DNA of 20,910 nt from DALYDD01 sp046049705 (lineage in GTDB: Bacteria; Patescibacteriota; Minisyncoccia; Phycocordibacterales; CAIZLB01). This document shows, piece by piece, positions 1 to 8,055 of the stretch. Position 1 is the first letter of the stretch; each line of letters opens with the position of its first letter. Both the position numbers and the translations under genes were made by a program. The stretch is taken from NCBI GenBank assembly GCA_046049705.1, contig JBJOQZ010000048.1, positions 1 to 20,910 of the forward strand, read 5' to 3'. The notes under the pieces are model-generated. The model saw only the letters and a program-made list of their open reading frames with translations. It did no database searches and was not told the origin of the DNA.

Positions 1-292
1 CTTATCTATACGAAAACTGTACCGCAAACCGACACAGGTGATCAGGTCGAGTAGACCAAGGCGAACGGGTGAGAGGTCTTCAAGGAACTCGGCAAAAAAG
101 CAGCCGTAACTTCGGAATAAGGCTTGCCTCAGCAATGAGGTTGCAACAAATGTATCCCAACCGACTGTTTATCAAAAACACAGCTCCCTGCGAAGTCGCA
201 AGACGATGTATAGGGGGTGACACCTGACCAATGCCAGAAGATTAAATACGGGCGTTGCTATAGCAATATAGTGGTGACTTGTATAAGTCCTG

Positions 293-343
<51 letters not shown>

Positions 344-1146
344 TGGTAAGTTCAGACGCGCACGAATGGTGTAACGAGTTGGGAACTGTCTCGAAGACCT
401 GCCCGGTGAAAATGCAATGGAGGTGAAGATGCCTCCTACCTGCAGTTAGACGAAAAGACCCCAGAAGCTTCACTGCAACTTGGTATTGAGTGTATGTTTT
501 TACTGCGTAGAATAGATGGGAGAGGTTGAGATCACGTTTTCGGATGTGGTGGACTCGTCAGTGAAATACCATTCTGTCAAAATATACATTCTAACCTCAA
601 CGGGAAAAAAACGTTGAGAGACAGTATCTGGTGGGCAGTTTTAGTGGGGCGCTATCCTCCCAAAAAGTAACGGAGGAGTTTAAAGGTCAGCTAGGTGCGA
701 ATGGAAACCGTACCGATAGCGCAATGGCAAAAGCTGGCTTAACTGTAAGACGTAAGTGTCGAACAGACGCGAAAGCGGAACATAGTGAACCGACCATACG
801 CATTAGATGCGGTGGAAGATTACCTGATAAAAGCTACTCTGGGGATAACAGGCTGGTTGTATCTAAGAGTCCATATCGACGATACAGTTCGGCACCTCGA
901 TGTCGGCTCGACTTATCCTGGGGCTGGAGAAGGTCCCAAGGGTTTGGCTGTTCGCCAATTAAAAAGTCACGCGAGCTGGGTTCAGACCGTTTAGTATCTG
1001 AATACATAATTATGTATTTCGGAAATTAAACAGTCTGAATCCTCGAGAGATTCATACGTTTTGAAAAAAAAGAAACACTATCAAAACAAAAACTGTTAGA
1101 CAAACCATATTCTATTTTCTTTCAAGTAGATTGAAAATGAGAATTA

Positions 1147-1157
1147 TCACGGCGGTC
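1147..1157 (+). other. Internal guide sequence of the group I intron
   Basis: One unbroken 11-nt stretch, UCACGGCGGUC, guides both exons. 1152-1157 pairs with the last six bases of the 5' exon (985-990) and 1147-1151 pairs with the first five bases of the 3' exon (1589-1593). This fixes both splice sites to the base. It lies 161 nt into the intron, so the P1 loop is unusually large. Confidence 0.88.
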
Positions 1158-1230
1158 ATATATAGAAATATATATTGATCCTGTTAACTTATATCGGTGA
1201 AATCCTTATCTGAGGACGACACCGAGGGAA

Positions 1231-1485
1231 GTTTGTAAACTAAGTTGAGGGTTCTGCACAAACACATATTTTGTGCGGACCCAAATTGAGATTGAGGCAG
1301 CAAATAAGTCCTCACTATATGTTGCATAGCTAGATAACATCACATCAGCCAGATTTTCTGGCGAGCACGTGGCGTTCGGCTCACAAATACCGCATATACG
1401 TAGTGGTTGGTTCTATTCCAACAATCTCAATTTTGTTCCATCATATGCACGACCAAGAGTCGTGCCCTCAACTTAGTTTATAAAC
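1231..1485 (+). other. Large P6-type extension of the intron
   Basis: 1231-1251 pairs with 1465-1485 in a 21-bp helix with a single G.U pair. Inside it are further stems: 1285-1294 with 1423-1432 (10 bp), a GCACAAA/TTTGTGC hairpin at about 1256-1276, and GCACGAC/GTCGTGC at 1448-1466. The arm holds over 40% of the intron and sits between P4/P5 and P7, where P6 is expected. It contains no ORF. Confidence 0.75.
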
Positions 1486-1944
1486 ACCCGTAGAGACTAA
1501 ACGTTAACTATCTTCGGTGCGACAAATTAAATTAGTCACACAAAGATAAAGATATAGTCCATTCCACATAGTAATATGTGAAAAGAAGCGTGAGACAGGT
1601 TGGTCTCCTATCTACTGCAGGCGTTGATACTTGAGGAGATTTGCCCTTAGTACGAGAGGACCGGGGTGAACTGACCTCTGGTGTACCAGTTGTCATGCCA
1701 ATGGCATTGCTGGGTAGCTATGTCGGGAATGGATAAGCTCTGAAAGCATCTAAGAGCGAAGCCAGCTCCAAGATTAGGTATCGTTTGAGGCCCGTGAGAG
1801 ATGATCACGTTGATAGGCACCAGGTGTAAGCATAGTAATGTGTTCAGCCGAGGTGTACTAATGCGCCAATTCCTATTAGGAAATATACTGATGACGATCA
1901 CTTTTATTTGTTACTTGCATAAAGATATATATTGACTCTTCTGT

Positions 1945-2051
1945 TCTGGTGACTTGTCGGTGGGGGCCCACCTGATCTCATTCCGAACTCAGAAGTTAAG
2001 CCCACTAGAGGCGATGATACTCGCTTGCGGGGAAAGTAGCTTGTCGCCAGT
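1945..2051 (+). rRNA. rrf: 5S rRNA
   Basis: It lies about 65 nt after the 23S gene on the same strand. Terminal helix I is CTGGTGAC (1946-1953) with GTCGCCAG (2043-2050), eight pairs. The conserved stretch CCGAACTCAGAAGTTAAGCC (loop B/helix III) is present at 1982-2001. The length of about 107 nt is a little short for a bacterial 5S, and the ends are estimated from helix I. It is presumably cotranscribed with 23S and ended by the terminator at 2097-2134. Confidence 0.93.
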
Positions 2052-2096
2052 ACAGAGTAGTCAATCTATACAAACTTTTTGCAAAGAAAAAGAAAA

Positions 2097-2134
2097 CAGC
2101 CGAATGTCTATCGACGATATTCGGCTGTTTTTTT
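2097..2134 (+). terminator. Rho-independent terminator after 23S-5S
   Basis: A perfect 9-bp stem, CAGCCGAAT (2097-2105) with ATTCGGCTG (2119-2127), is followed directly by seven T residues (2128-2134). It ends the 23S-5S transcript only about 10 nt before the -10 box of the next gene. Confidence 0.92.
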
Positions 2135-2143
2135 ATTATAAGG

Positions 2144-2149
2144 TATAAT
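2144..2149 (+). promoter_or_regulatory. -10 box TATAAT giving a leaderless mRNA
   Basis: Consensus TATAAT with nine bases (2150-2158) before the ATG at 2159. Transcription starting 7-10 nt after a -10 box would begin at or next to the start codon. No Shine-Dalgarno sequence is present. No good -35 box is visible, because the terminator stem fills that position. Confidence 0.7.
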
Positions 2150-2158
2150 ATCAGCACT

Positions 2159-2920
2159 ATGTCTTGGTCATCATCTCGTCAATTGGTATACGGAAGTGTT
2201 TTTTTGCTCATTGTGCTTGTACTTGTTGGTGTGCCTTCATATTTTATTTTCTTCAATAAACCTCAAACATGTTTTGATGGAAAGATGAATCAAAATGAGC
2301 TTGGTATTGATTGTGGTGGATCTTGCGTTAAGGCTTGTATCGGGGAGGTGATACCAGAGCCTATCATCTTATGGTCGCGTGCATTTAAGGTAACAGATGG
2401 AAAATATAATCTTGTGGCGTATGTACAAAATGCAAACGTGAATTATATTTCAGAGCCCGCAGAGTATTCATTTAAAGTATACGATAAGGACAATGTTCTC
2501 ATCGGTTTGCGTGAAGGATATATGACAGTGCCGCCAGTTAAATCATATCCAATATTCGAACAAGGATTTGATACAGGAGAACGTATTCCTGCTAAAGTAT
2601 TATTCCAGTTCAACCAACAGGTAACGTGGAATAAATATGGCTTTAGTCGACCTGAGCTTTCTGTTTCAGAACCACTTCTTACTCGTGCAACTACTACTCC
2701 ACGTATAGAAGCGAAAGTTATCAATAATACTCTAGCTCGATTTGAAAATATCGAAGTTGTCGTTGTGGTATATGGGGCAGGTGACAATGCTATTGCTGCT
2801 TCGAGGACATTTGTACCAGTTTTGCAAAGCAGAAGTGAGGTTCCGATTGTATTTACGTGGCCTGAGTCATTTACACAGGCGGTTTCAAAGATAGAAATTA
2901 TTCCAAAATTAAAGTTCTAA
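2159..2920 (+). CDS. Membrane-anchored exported protein with a Cys motif, function unknown
   Basis: 253 aa. One hydrophobic segment at about residues 10-32 should anchor the protein, with the rest outside the cell. Just after it is a calcium-loop-like Cys motif (C38, then DG, N, E, and DCGG at 51-54, C56, C60), like the C-D/N-rich repeats seen in many exported archaeal and CPR proteins. Residues 65-253 look like beta-sandwich sequence without a domain I can name. The last base of its stop codon is the first base of the next ATG (TAATG at 2918-2922), so it is very likely cotranslated with the rodA-like gene and may act in envelope assembly; that role is inferred from position only. It has its own promoter and probably a leaderless start. 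Confidence 0.85.
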   Translation: MSWSSSRQLVYGSVFLLIVLVLVGVPSYFIFFNKPQTCFDGKMNQNELGIDCGGSCVKACIGEVIPEPIILWSRAFKVTDGKYNLVAYVQNANVNYISEPAEYSFKVYDKDNVLIGLREGYMTVPPVKSYPIFEQGFDTGERIPAKVLFQFNQQVTWNKYGFSRPELSVSEPLLTRATTTPRIEAKVINNTLARFENIEVVVVVYGAGDNAIAASRTFVPVLQSRSEVPIVFTWPESFTQAVSKIEIIPKLKF

Positions 2921-4086
2921 TGCAGACGTTACTTAGTTTTTTCGGTGCGCGCACATATTCAGCAGGACAGAAATCTACATCGCCCGTAGATTGGAAGCTT
3001 TTTCTTGTTCTTGTGCCGATAGTGGCAGCTGGACTTGTGGCCATGAATGATTTTTTTGGTGCAGGTGGTTTTTTTGATCGACAAATTATCTGGGCAAGCG
3101 TAGGATTTCTTTTGATTCTTCTGACTGCTCGTCTAGATTTTCGCTTTTTACGGCGTACCTCAGTAGTTGTCACTATTTATGGAATGTCACTCCTCCTTCT
3201 TTTGGCGGTATTTATAGTTGGGTATAGTGCGAAAGGGGCACAAAGCTGGATTTCAATAGGTGCTTTCTCACTACAACCAGCAGATATGGCAAAATTGGCG
3301 CTTATCATATTATTGGCAAAGTATTTCTCTCGACGTCATGTAGAAATACGCCATATTAGGCATATTTTGGTCTCTGGGGCATATGCTGGGGTCTTATTCT
3401 TACTTGTAGCACTTCAGCCGGATTTTGGTTCAGCAATGACAATTTTCCTGATTTGGCTTGGTATGGTATTGGTTTCAGGTATTTCTAAAAAGCATCTTGC
3501 TATTGTATTTTGTATCGGAGCAATTGCCTTTGCAGGTTTGTGGAATTTTGGATTTAAACAATATCAGAAAGAGCGTATTCTAAACTTCTTGCACCCTCTC
3601 GCGGATATCCGGGGGAGTGGCTACAATGCCTATCAGTCAGTGATCGCTGTTGGTTCTGGAGGGGTAATCGGTAAAGGTGTGGGGTATGGTACGCAATCAA
3701 GGTTGAGTTTCTTGCCAGAATACGAGACCGATTTCGTCTTTGCTGCTTTCGCTGAAGAATGGGGGTTTATCGGCATAGTATTCTTATTTATTCTTTTCTT
3801 TATTTTGTTTAGACGGATATTTAATATTGCCATGAAAGGGGAGACCAATTTTGAGACATTATTTGCGCTCGGTGTGGCAATATTTTTTATGGCCCACTTA
3901 TCAATAAATATCGGTATGAATATAGGACTTATGCCAGTTACTGGTATCCCGGTACCTTTTATGAGTTATGGAGGGTCACATCTTATCACTGAATGTTTGG
4001 CGATAGGTATTCTTATGGGAATGAGAAATTATGCTCGCCCTATGCATCGAGATATCGTTAAAAATGAGTTTTTAGGTATGGTGTAA
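2920..4086 (+). CDS. rodA: FtsW/RodA-family peptidoglycan glycosyltransferase (SEDS), probably RodA
   Basis: 388 aa polytopic protein of the SEDS family, which polymerises lipid II into glycan strands with a partner class B penicillin-binding protein. Family signs include SWISIGAFSLQPADMAK near residue 110-126, LQPDFGSA at about 166-173, the large outer loop with GSGGVIGKGVGYGTQS and PEYETDFVF (about 245-275), and the C-terminal P-F-M-S-Y-G-G-S motif at 346-353. Length suits RodA. The choice of RodA over FtsW rests on overall resemblance and is less sure than the family. The start ATG overlaps the upstream stop by one base and no SD is present, so expression depends on translational coupling. 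No MreB, MreC or PBP2 gene is in the window. Confidence 0.88.
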   Translation: MQTLLSFFGARTYSAGQKSTSPVDWKLFLVLVPIVAAGLVAMNDFFGAGGFFDRQIIWASVGFLLILLTARLDFRFLRRTSVVVTIYGMSLLLLLAVFIVGYSAKGAQSWISIGAFSLQPADMAKLALIILLAKYFSRRHVEIRHIRHILVSGAYAGVLFLLVALQPDFGSAMTIFLIWLGMVLVSGISKKHLAIVFCIGAIAFAGLWNFGFKQYQKERILNFLHPLADIRGSGYNAYQSVIAVGSGGVIGKGVGYGTQSRLSFLPEYETDFVFAAFAEEWGFIGIVFLFILFFILFRRIFNIAMKGETNFETLFALGVAIFFMAHLSINIGMNIGLMPVTGIPVPFMSYGGSHLITECLAIGILMGMRNYARPMHRDIVKNEFLGMV

Positions 4087-4089
4087 GAC

Positions 4090-4109
4090 AAGTTGTGGTT
4101 AACTTTTTT
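4090..4109 (+). terminator. Weak terminator after the rodA-like gene
   Basis: A 5-bp A/T-rich stem, AAGTT (4090-4094) with AACTT (4101-4105), overlaps a run of six T residues (4104-4109) just after the stop codon. The 67-bp gap separates convergent genes and nothing else is visible in it. Confidence 0.4.
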
Positions 4110-4153
4110 CTCTTGGCAACCCTCCGCCTCTACCGCATTGCAATACATATATT

Positions 4154-5311
4154 TTATTTATAGAGTTTGAGAATTTGCGGAGCTTGTACATCAAAAGAAA
4201 ATGAAGTATCTACACGGTATTTTAGTCTTTCTGCATAACTCGACATATGATTTTGATTCTGAACTGCATATTGGATTGCTCGAGCAACTTCCATATGATC
4301 TTGTGGGGAAATAAGTAGGCCTGTTTCTCTGTCTTGTATCAATTCTGGAATACCACCAACAGATGTCGTGATGATTGGCACTCTTGCGTAGCCGGCTTCA
4401 AGAAGTGTAAATGGTAAACCTTCTTTTATAGATGTCATCATACATATATCAAATGCTTTGAAGTATTTTCGAGCATCACTGATATAGCCTGCAAATGTGA
4501 TATATGATTCTAGGCTAAGATTTTTGACTATTGATTTGAGTGAATCTTTCTCTTCACCATCACTTACGATTACAAAATGAATATTTGGATCAAGTGGTGT
4601 TTTGAGAGAGTGTAGATAGGTATGAATTCCTTGTAGAGCATATATATAGCCCTTATTTGGGTGTAGCTCAGATATATTTCCAAAGATAATCGGAGACACT
4701 TGGTGTATTTCTTCTGCACGTTTTGTGCCCAACAGTGCCTCAAGGGCATGTTCTCTTTCGACAATGTCAAACTCTTTAACGCCATTTGCTATGACAGTGA
4801 TTTTATCTTTGGCTAGGAGTGGTATGAGAGGCCAATGCATAACCATATCTAATTCTTTTTCTGAGAGTACGATTATCTTCGTATTAAATAAAATAGTGAG
4901 GTAGGAGAAAAACTTAATAAGTAGAATTTGCCAAAACGGGCGATGCTCCATAAAAGGCCAACCATGATTAGTATAAATAATATTTTTTACTCCCGCCAAG
5001 CTTGCTACCACTGATCCAAGTCCACCAAGCTTCGGGCTATTGAGATGAACTGCATCAGGTTGAATCTTGCGCATAATCTGAAAGAGTTTCCAGAGTGTTT
5101 TTGTTTCCTTTGTAATAGCGATATCTCTCTGTACAGAATCTAAAGTAAAAACCGGGATATCTATTTCTCTTAATTTATCGACTAGTAATCCGTCTCCACC
5201 ACAAGTCACAAAAACTTCATGTCCTTGTGATTTGGCATATTCGGCAAGCTCAAATACATATCGTTGTGCACCTCCAAAATTTGATTTTGTTACCCCGTAG
5301 AGAATTTTCAT
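4154..5311 (-). CDS. Glycosyltransferase family 4 (GT-B fold)
   Basis: About 385 aa. The N-terminal half has the acceptor-domain opening MKILYGVTKSNFGGAQRYVF, with the Gly-Gly-Ala-Gln typical of GT4 enzymes. The C-terminal half has the nucleotide-sugar site: KEGLPFTLLEAGY with the E-x7-E pair, then VGGIPELI. It should transfer a sugar from a nucleotide donor to a lipid-linked or surface glycan on the cytoplasmic face. It diverges from the sugar phosphotransferase gene, which would start such a glycan, so a shared polysaccharide pathway is likely. Two in-frame ATGs exist (5317 and 5311). I prefer 5311 because the TATAAT on this strand (5326-5321) lies only 3 nt before 5317 but 9 nt before 5311, the spacing seen at the other genes. 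Donor and acceptor cannot be told. Confidence 0.9.
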   Translation of the reverse strand: MKILYGVTKSNFGGAQRYVFELAEYAKSQGHEVFVTCGGDGLLVDKLREIDIPVFTLDSVQRDIAITKETKTLWKLFQIMRKIQPDAVHLNSPKLGGLGSVVASLAGVKNIIYTNHGWPFMEHRPFWQILLIKFFSYLTILFNTKIIVLSEKELDMVMHWPLIPLLAKDKITVIANGVKEFDIVEREHALEALLGTKRAEEIHQVSPIIFGNISELHPNKGYIYALQGIHTYLHSLKTPLDPNIHFVIVSDGEEKDSLKSIVKNLSLESYITFAGYISDARKYFKAFDICMMTSIKEGLPFTLLEAGYARVPIITTSVGGIPELIQDRETGLLISPQDHMEVARAIQYAVQNQNHMSSYAERLKYRVDTSFSFDVQAPQILKLYK

Positions 5312-5320
5312 AGCCATGTT

Positions 5321-5328
5321 ATTATAAG
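5321..5328. promoter_or_regulatory. Shared bidirectional -10 region between divergent genes
   Basis: The eight bases ATTATAAG read as TATAAG on the + strand (5323-5328, seven bases before the ATG at 5336) and TATAAT on the - strand (5326-5321, nine bases before the ATG at 5311). The -10 boxes overlap by four bases, so the two promoters are back to back and both transcripts should be leaderless. Neither strand has a good -35 box. Confidence 0.65.
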
Positions 5329-5335
5329 CCAGTAT

Positions 5336-6655
5336 ATGAGAAAGGTATATAGATATGAATCATACTCCATGTTGCTCGGTGACCTAGCTATTTTTGGTCT
5401 TTCGCTATGGTTTGCCCTTACATTGCGTACTTTGGCGATGCCTTCTACAGATGTATTTGCACTGCACTTAAAGGCCTTTATGCCAGTGTTTATTCTTTGG
5501 ATCTGTCTCTACGTCCTTGGTGGGCTTTATGATCGCCATCTCCGATTTTCACATGCTAAATTAGCTGGAAAATTATGGCTTGCACAGACACTCAACATCG
5601 TTCTTGCATTTGGCTATTTTTACATTTTGAGGACTTCAGAGGTTACTGGAGGAATTACTCCAAAGACGATACTCTTTTTGTACCTTATTATTTCCGGTAT
5701 TTTGATCACCGTATGGCGCATATGGATATATCCTCGTGTGACAGAATTTAAACCAATTAAGGTTGTCTGTATAGGAAAAGGCCCTGACTATGATCGCCTC
5801 AAAGACGGAAGACAAGCTCTCCTTAAATCAGGTATCGATGTAGAAGTTGTAGATAGTACAGAGGCACTTACCGCATTGAGTAAAAAGATGGACATAATCG
5901 TTTCGCATGCCTTAGGTGAACAATCAAAAGAGGTAACTATGCAGATATACGATCTCCTTTTTGCAGGGGTATCATATATTGATATGGCCGATTTCTATGA
6001 AGAAATTTTTGAGATGATTCCTCTTCAAGCAATCGATGAATCTTGGTTTTTGAGATATGTGGCAACTGAGCGTCGGTATGTATACGATATCCTCAAGCGT
6101 GTTATGGATATTACTATTGCACTGCCATTATTTATACTTTCTCTCCCGTTTTATCCGTTTGTATACATCGCAAGAAAAATCGAGAATTTAGGCCCTGTAT
6201 TCATTTTCCAAAATAGAGTAGGGGAAGGGCGGTTGCTTGTGCGCATCATTAAATTTGGAAGCATGACTGTCGATGATGCAGGGAAACAAATTGTGAAAAA
6301 CGATAATCGGATTACACCTGTAGGGGCATTTATTCGAAAAACAAGAATAGATGAATTGCCGCAACTATGGAATGTGCTCAAAGGTGATCTCTCTCTTATT
6401 GGTCCGAGACCAGAGCTTCCGGGATTGGTAGAGGTATATAAAAAAGAGATTCCGCATTATGATGTAAGACATATTATTCCGCCAGGTCTTTCTGGTTGGG
6501 CTCAGATCCATCACGATGTACCGCCGCAGTCTGTAGAAGCCACAAAACAAAAGCTTGCATATGACTTGTACTATATAAAGAATCGAGGTCTTATACTCGA
6601 TTTAAAAATCGCATTTGCAACGATAAAGACTCTCTTGTCACGGACCGGATTATAG
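5336..6655 (+). CDS. Polyprenyl-phosphate sugar phosphotransferase (bacterial sugar transferase)
   Basis: 439 aa with the two-part layout of WbaP/CpsE-type enzymes. There are four predicted membrane helices in the first ~135 residues, a nucleotide-binding-like middle region (about 140-240), then the catalytic PF02397 domain from about residue 250. That domain opens with KRVMDITIALPLFIL, a membrane-reentrant helix, followed by GPVFIFQNRVGEG. The D339-E340 pair in RIDELPQLWNVLKGDLSLIG and the following GPRPE are the active-site and substrate motifs of the family. It should move a sugar-1-phosphate from UDP-sugar to undecaprenyl phosphate, the first step of a surface polysaccharide or glycoprotein glycan. 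It is divergent from the GT4 gene and has a -10 box seven bases before its ATG. The sugar is unknown. Confidence 0.92.
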   Translation: MRKVYRYESYSMLLGDLAIFGLSLWFALTLRTLAMPSTDVFALHLKAFMPVFILWICLYVLGGLYDRHLRFSHAKLAGKLWLAQTLNIVLAFGYFYILRTSEVTGGITPKTILFLYLIISGILITVWRIWIYPRVTEFKPIKVVCIGKGPDYDRLKDGRQALLKSGIDVEVVDSTEALTALSKKMDIIVSHALGEQSKEVTMQIYDLLFAGVSYIDMADFYEEIFEMIPLQAIDESWFLRYVATERRYVYDILKRVMDITIALPLFILSLPFYPFVYIARKIENLGPVFIFQNRVGEGRLLVRIIKFGSMTVDDAGKQIVKNDNRITPVGAFIRKTRIDELPQLWNVLKGDLSLIGPRPELPGLVEVYKKEIPHYDVRHIIPPGLSGWAQIHHDVPPQSVEATKQKLAYDLYYIKNRGLILDLKIAFATIKTLLSRTGL

Positions 6656-6662
6656 CTATAAT
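6635..6662 (+). promoter_or_regulatory. Promoter of secDF, leaderless type
   Basis: TTGTCA (6635-6640), 16 bp, then TATAAT (6657-6662), the best complete promoter in front of a protein gene here. It lies across the end of the upstream gene. The ATG at 6671 is eight bases after the -10 box, so the mRNA should start at or within a base or two of it. Confidence 0.75.
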
Positions 6663-6670
6663 TGCACGAT

Positions 6671-8032
6671 ATGGTAAAAAGACGTCTATATGCAGTACTT
6701 ATCCTGATTGTGGGAGTAGTTCTTGCTGCATTCATCAATTATTCACAACAATCAAATCGAGGCTTTATTTCTAATTTCCCATTTAAACTCGGTCTTGATC
6801 TCAATGGTGGTACACATCTTGTATATCGAGCTGACACTTCAAAATTGGCAAAGGAAGATATCGGGGATGCCATGCAGAGCTTACGAAATGTTATCAATGC
6901 ACGTATCAATGCCCTTGGTGTATCTGAACCAATCATCCAAACAGAAAAAGCGACTGTAAATGGGGAAGATATACATAAATTGATTGTAGAACTTCCAGGA
7001 ATAACAGATATCAAACAAGCTGTAGATAGTATTGGAAAAACTCCGGTACTTGAATTCAAGCGTATCAATCCAAATGCCCCAGCTATCAATGCTTCATCTA
7101 CCGAAGAGGATTTCAATGCGCAATTTTTAACTACTGAACTTACTGGACGATATCTTGATACCGCTGCAGTACAGTTTGATCAACAAACAAATCGCCCTGT
7201 AATTGCTTTGAGTTTCAATGCTGAAGGAAAAGAATTGTTTGCCAAGATTACTGAACAAGAAATCGGTAAACCTGTGGCAATCTCTCTTGATGGAGTTATC
7301 TTGTCTGCGCCCACTGTACGTGAACCAATTACAGATGGTAAAGCGGTTATTTCAGGAAACTTTACTTTGCAGGAGGCAAAGGAGTTGGTACGAGGTCTCA
7401 AATATGGAGCACTTCCAGTTCCAGTAGAACTCGTAGGTACTCAATCTATCGGAGCTTCACTTGGCTCAGATGCAATACAGGCGAGTGTTAAAGCCGGAAT
7501 TTGGGGATTCATCATCATCTCAATCTTTCTCCTTCTTTGGTACAGACTTCCAGGTCTTGTTGCTGTTATTTCTTTGACACTATATGTGGTGTTTAACCTC
7601 GCTCTATTTAAATTGCTCGGTGTCGTACTTACGTCCGCTGGACTAGCCGGATTTATTATCTCTATAGGTATGGCAGTAGATGGAAACATCTTGATCTTCG
7701 AACGTATGCGAGAAGAACTTGAAAAAGGAAAAGCGAGAGGGCTTTCTGTTGAGCAGGGGATAAAAGAAGGGTTCGCTCGTGCATGGCTCTCAATTCGAGA
7801 CAGTAATATGTCGAGTATTATTACCTCATTGATACTCTTCTTTACAGCTACATCAGCACTTGTTAAAGGTTTTGCATTTGTATTCTTTATTGGTGTAGTG
7901 GTTTCAGCATTTACTGCAATCACTATCTCCCGTACTCTCTTACTTTCTCTTGGTGCAAAAGAATTCAAAGGAAAGAATTTGTTCTGGTTTGGACACGGCT
8001 TTAATATAAAATCTAAATCGAATAATAAATAA
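6671..8032 (+). CDS. secD: Protein translocase subunit SecD
   Basis: 453 aa from the ATG at 6671. SecD works with SecF as the proton-driven motor that helps pull proteins out of SecYEG at the outer face. It has one N-terminal helix, then the signature GLDLNGGTHLVYRAD, a long P1 extracytoplasmic head (about 50-260), and five C-terminal helices. The fourth-helix motif with the conserved aspartate, AVDGNILIFERMREE, is present. A TTG at 6662 could extend the protein by three codons, but it overlaps the -10 box, so the ATG is preferred. secF follows after 23 bp as a separate gene rather than a fusion. The many exported proteins in the window fit its role. Confidence 0.97.
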   Translation: MVKRRLYAVLILIVGVVLAAFINYSQQSNRGFISNFPFKLGLDLNGGTHLVYRADTSKLAKEDIGDAMQSLRNVINARINALGVSEPIIQTEKATVNGEDIHKLIVELPGITDIKQAVDSIGKTPVLEFKRINPNAPAINASSTEEDFNAQFLTTELTGRYLDTAAVQFDQQTNRPVIALSFNAEGKELFAKITEQEIGKPVAISLDGVILSAPTVREPITDGKAVISGNFTLQEAKELVRGLKYGALPVPVELVGTQSIGASLGSDAIQASVKAGIWGFIIISIFLLLWYRLPGLVAVISLTLYVVFNLALFKLLGVVLTSAGLAGFIISIGMAVDGNILIFERMREELEKGKARGLSVEQGIKEGFARAWLSIRDSNMSSIITSLILFFTATSALVKGFAFVFFIGVVVSAFTAITISRTLLLSLGAKEFKGKNLFWFGHGFNIKSKSNNK

Positions 8033-8055
8033 CTCTATTCACTAACACTACTACT

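Larger units (their letters stand above)
991..1588 (+). ncRNA. Group I self-splicing intron in 23S rRNA (E. coli position 2593)
   Basis: A 598-nt insertion with a full set of group I elements. P1 pairs the 5' exon GACCGU (985-990) with GCGGUC (1152-1157), with the expected U.G at the splice site. P10 pairs the 3' exon CGUGA (1589-1593) with UCACG (1147-1151). P3 is GUUAAC 1183-1188 with 1503-1508. P4 is 1194-1199 with 1220-1225, and P5 is 1203-1206 with 1213-1216. P7 is GACUA 1495-1499 with UAGUC 1555-1559, the latter inside the canonical S element AAGATATAGTCC (1549-1560). P8 is 1509-1514 with 1543-1548. P9 is the hairpin 1565-1580. The last base, 1588, is the omega G. There is no room for a homing endonuclease and no plausible ORF, so it is probably mobile only in trans or fixed. 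A known family uses the same site in the Chlamydomonas chloroplast 23S gene. Helix assignments were made by eye. Confidence 0.93.

Noticed and set aside
631..1029. Open frame of 132 codons and a nested 69-codon frame
   Set aside because: Both lie within conserved 23S rRNA and run into the intron; open frames here are chance.
991..1588. Possible homing endonuclease gene in the intron
   Set aside because: No frame of useful length and no LAGLIDADG, HNH or GIY-YIG motif in any frame.
5309..5317. ATG at 5317 as start of the GT4 gene
   Set aside because: It lies three bases after the TATAAT on its strand, so it would fall at or before the transcription start; 5311 fits the spacing of the other genes.
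6662..6670. TTG at 6662 as start of secD
   Set aside because: It overlaps the last base of the -10 box; the ATG at 6671 is the better start.
7441..7968. Long open frame (175 codons) on the - strand inside secD
   Set aside because: It is antisense to a well-conserved gene and shows no recognisable protein features.
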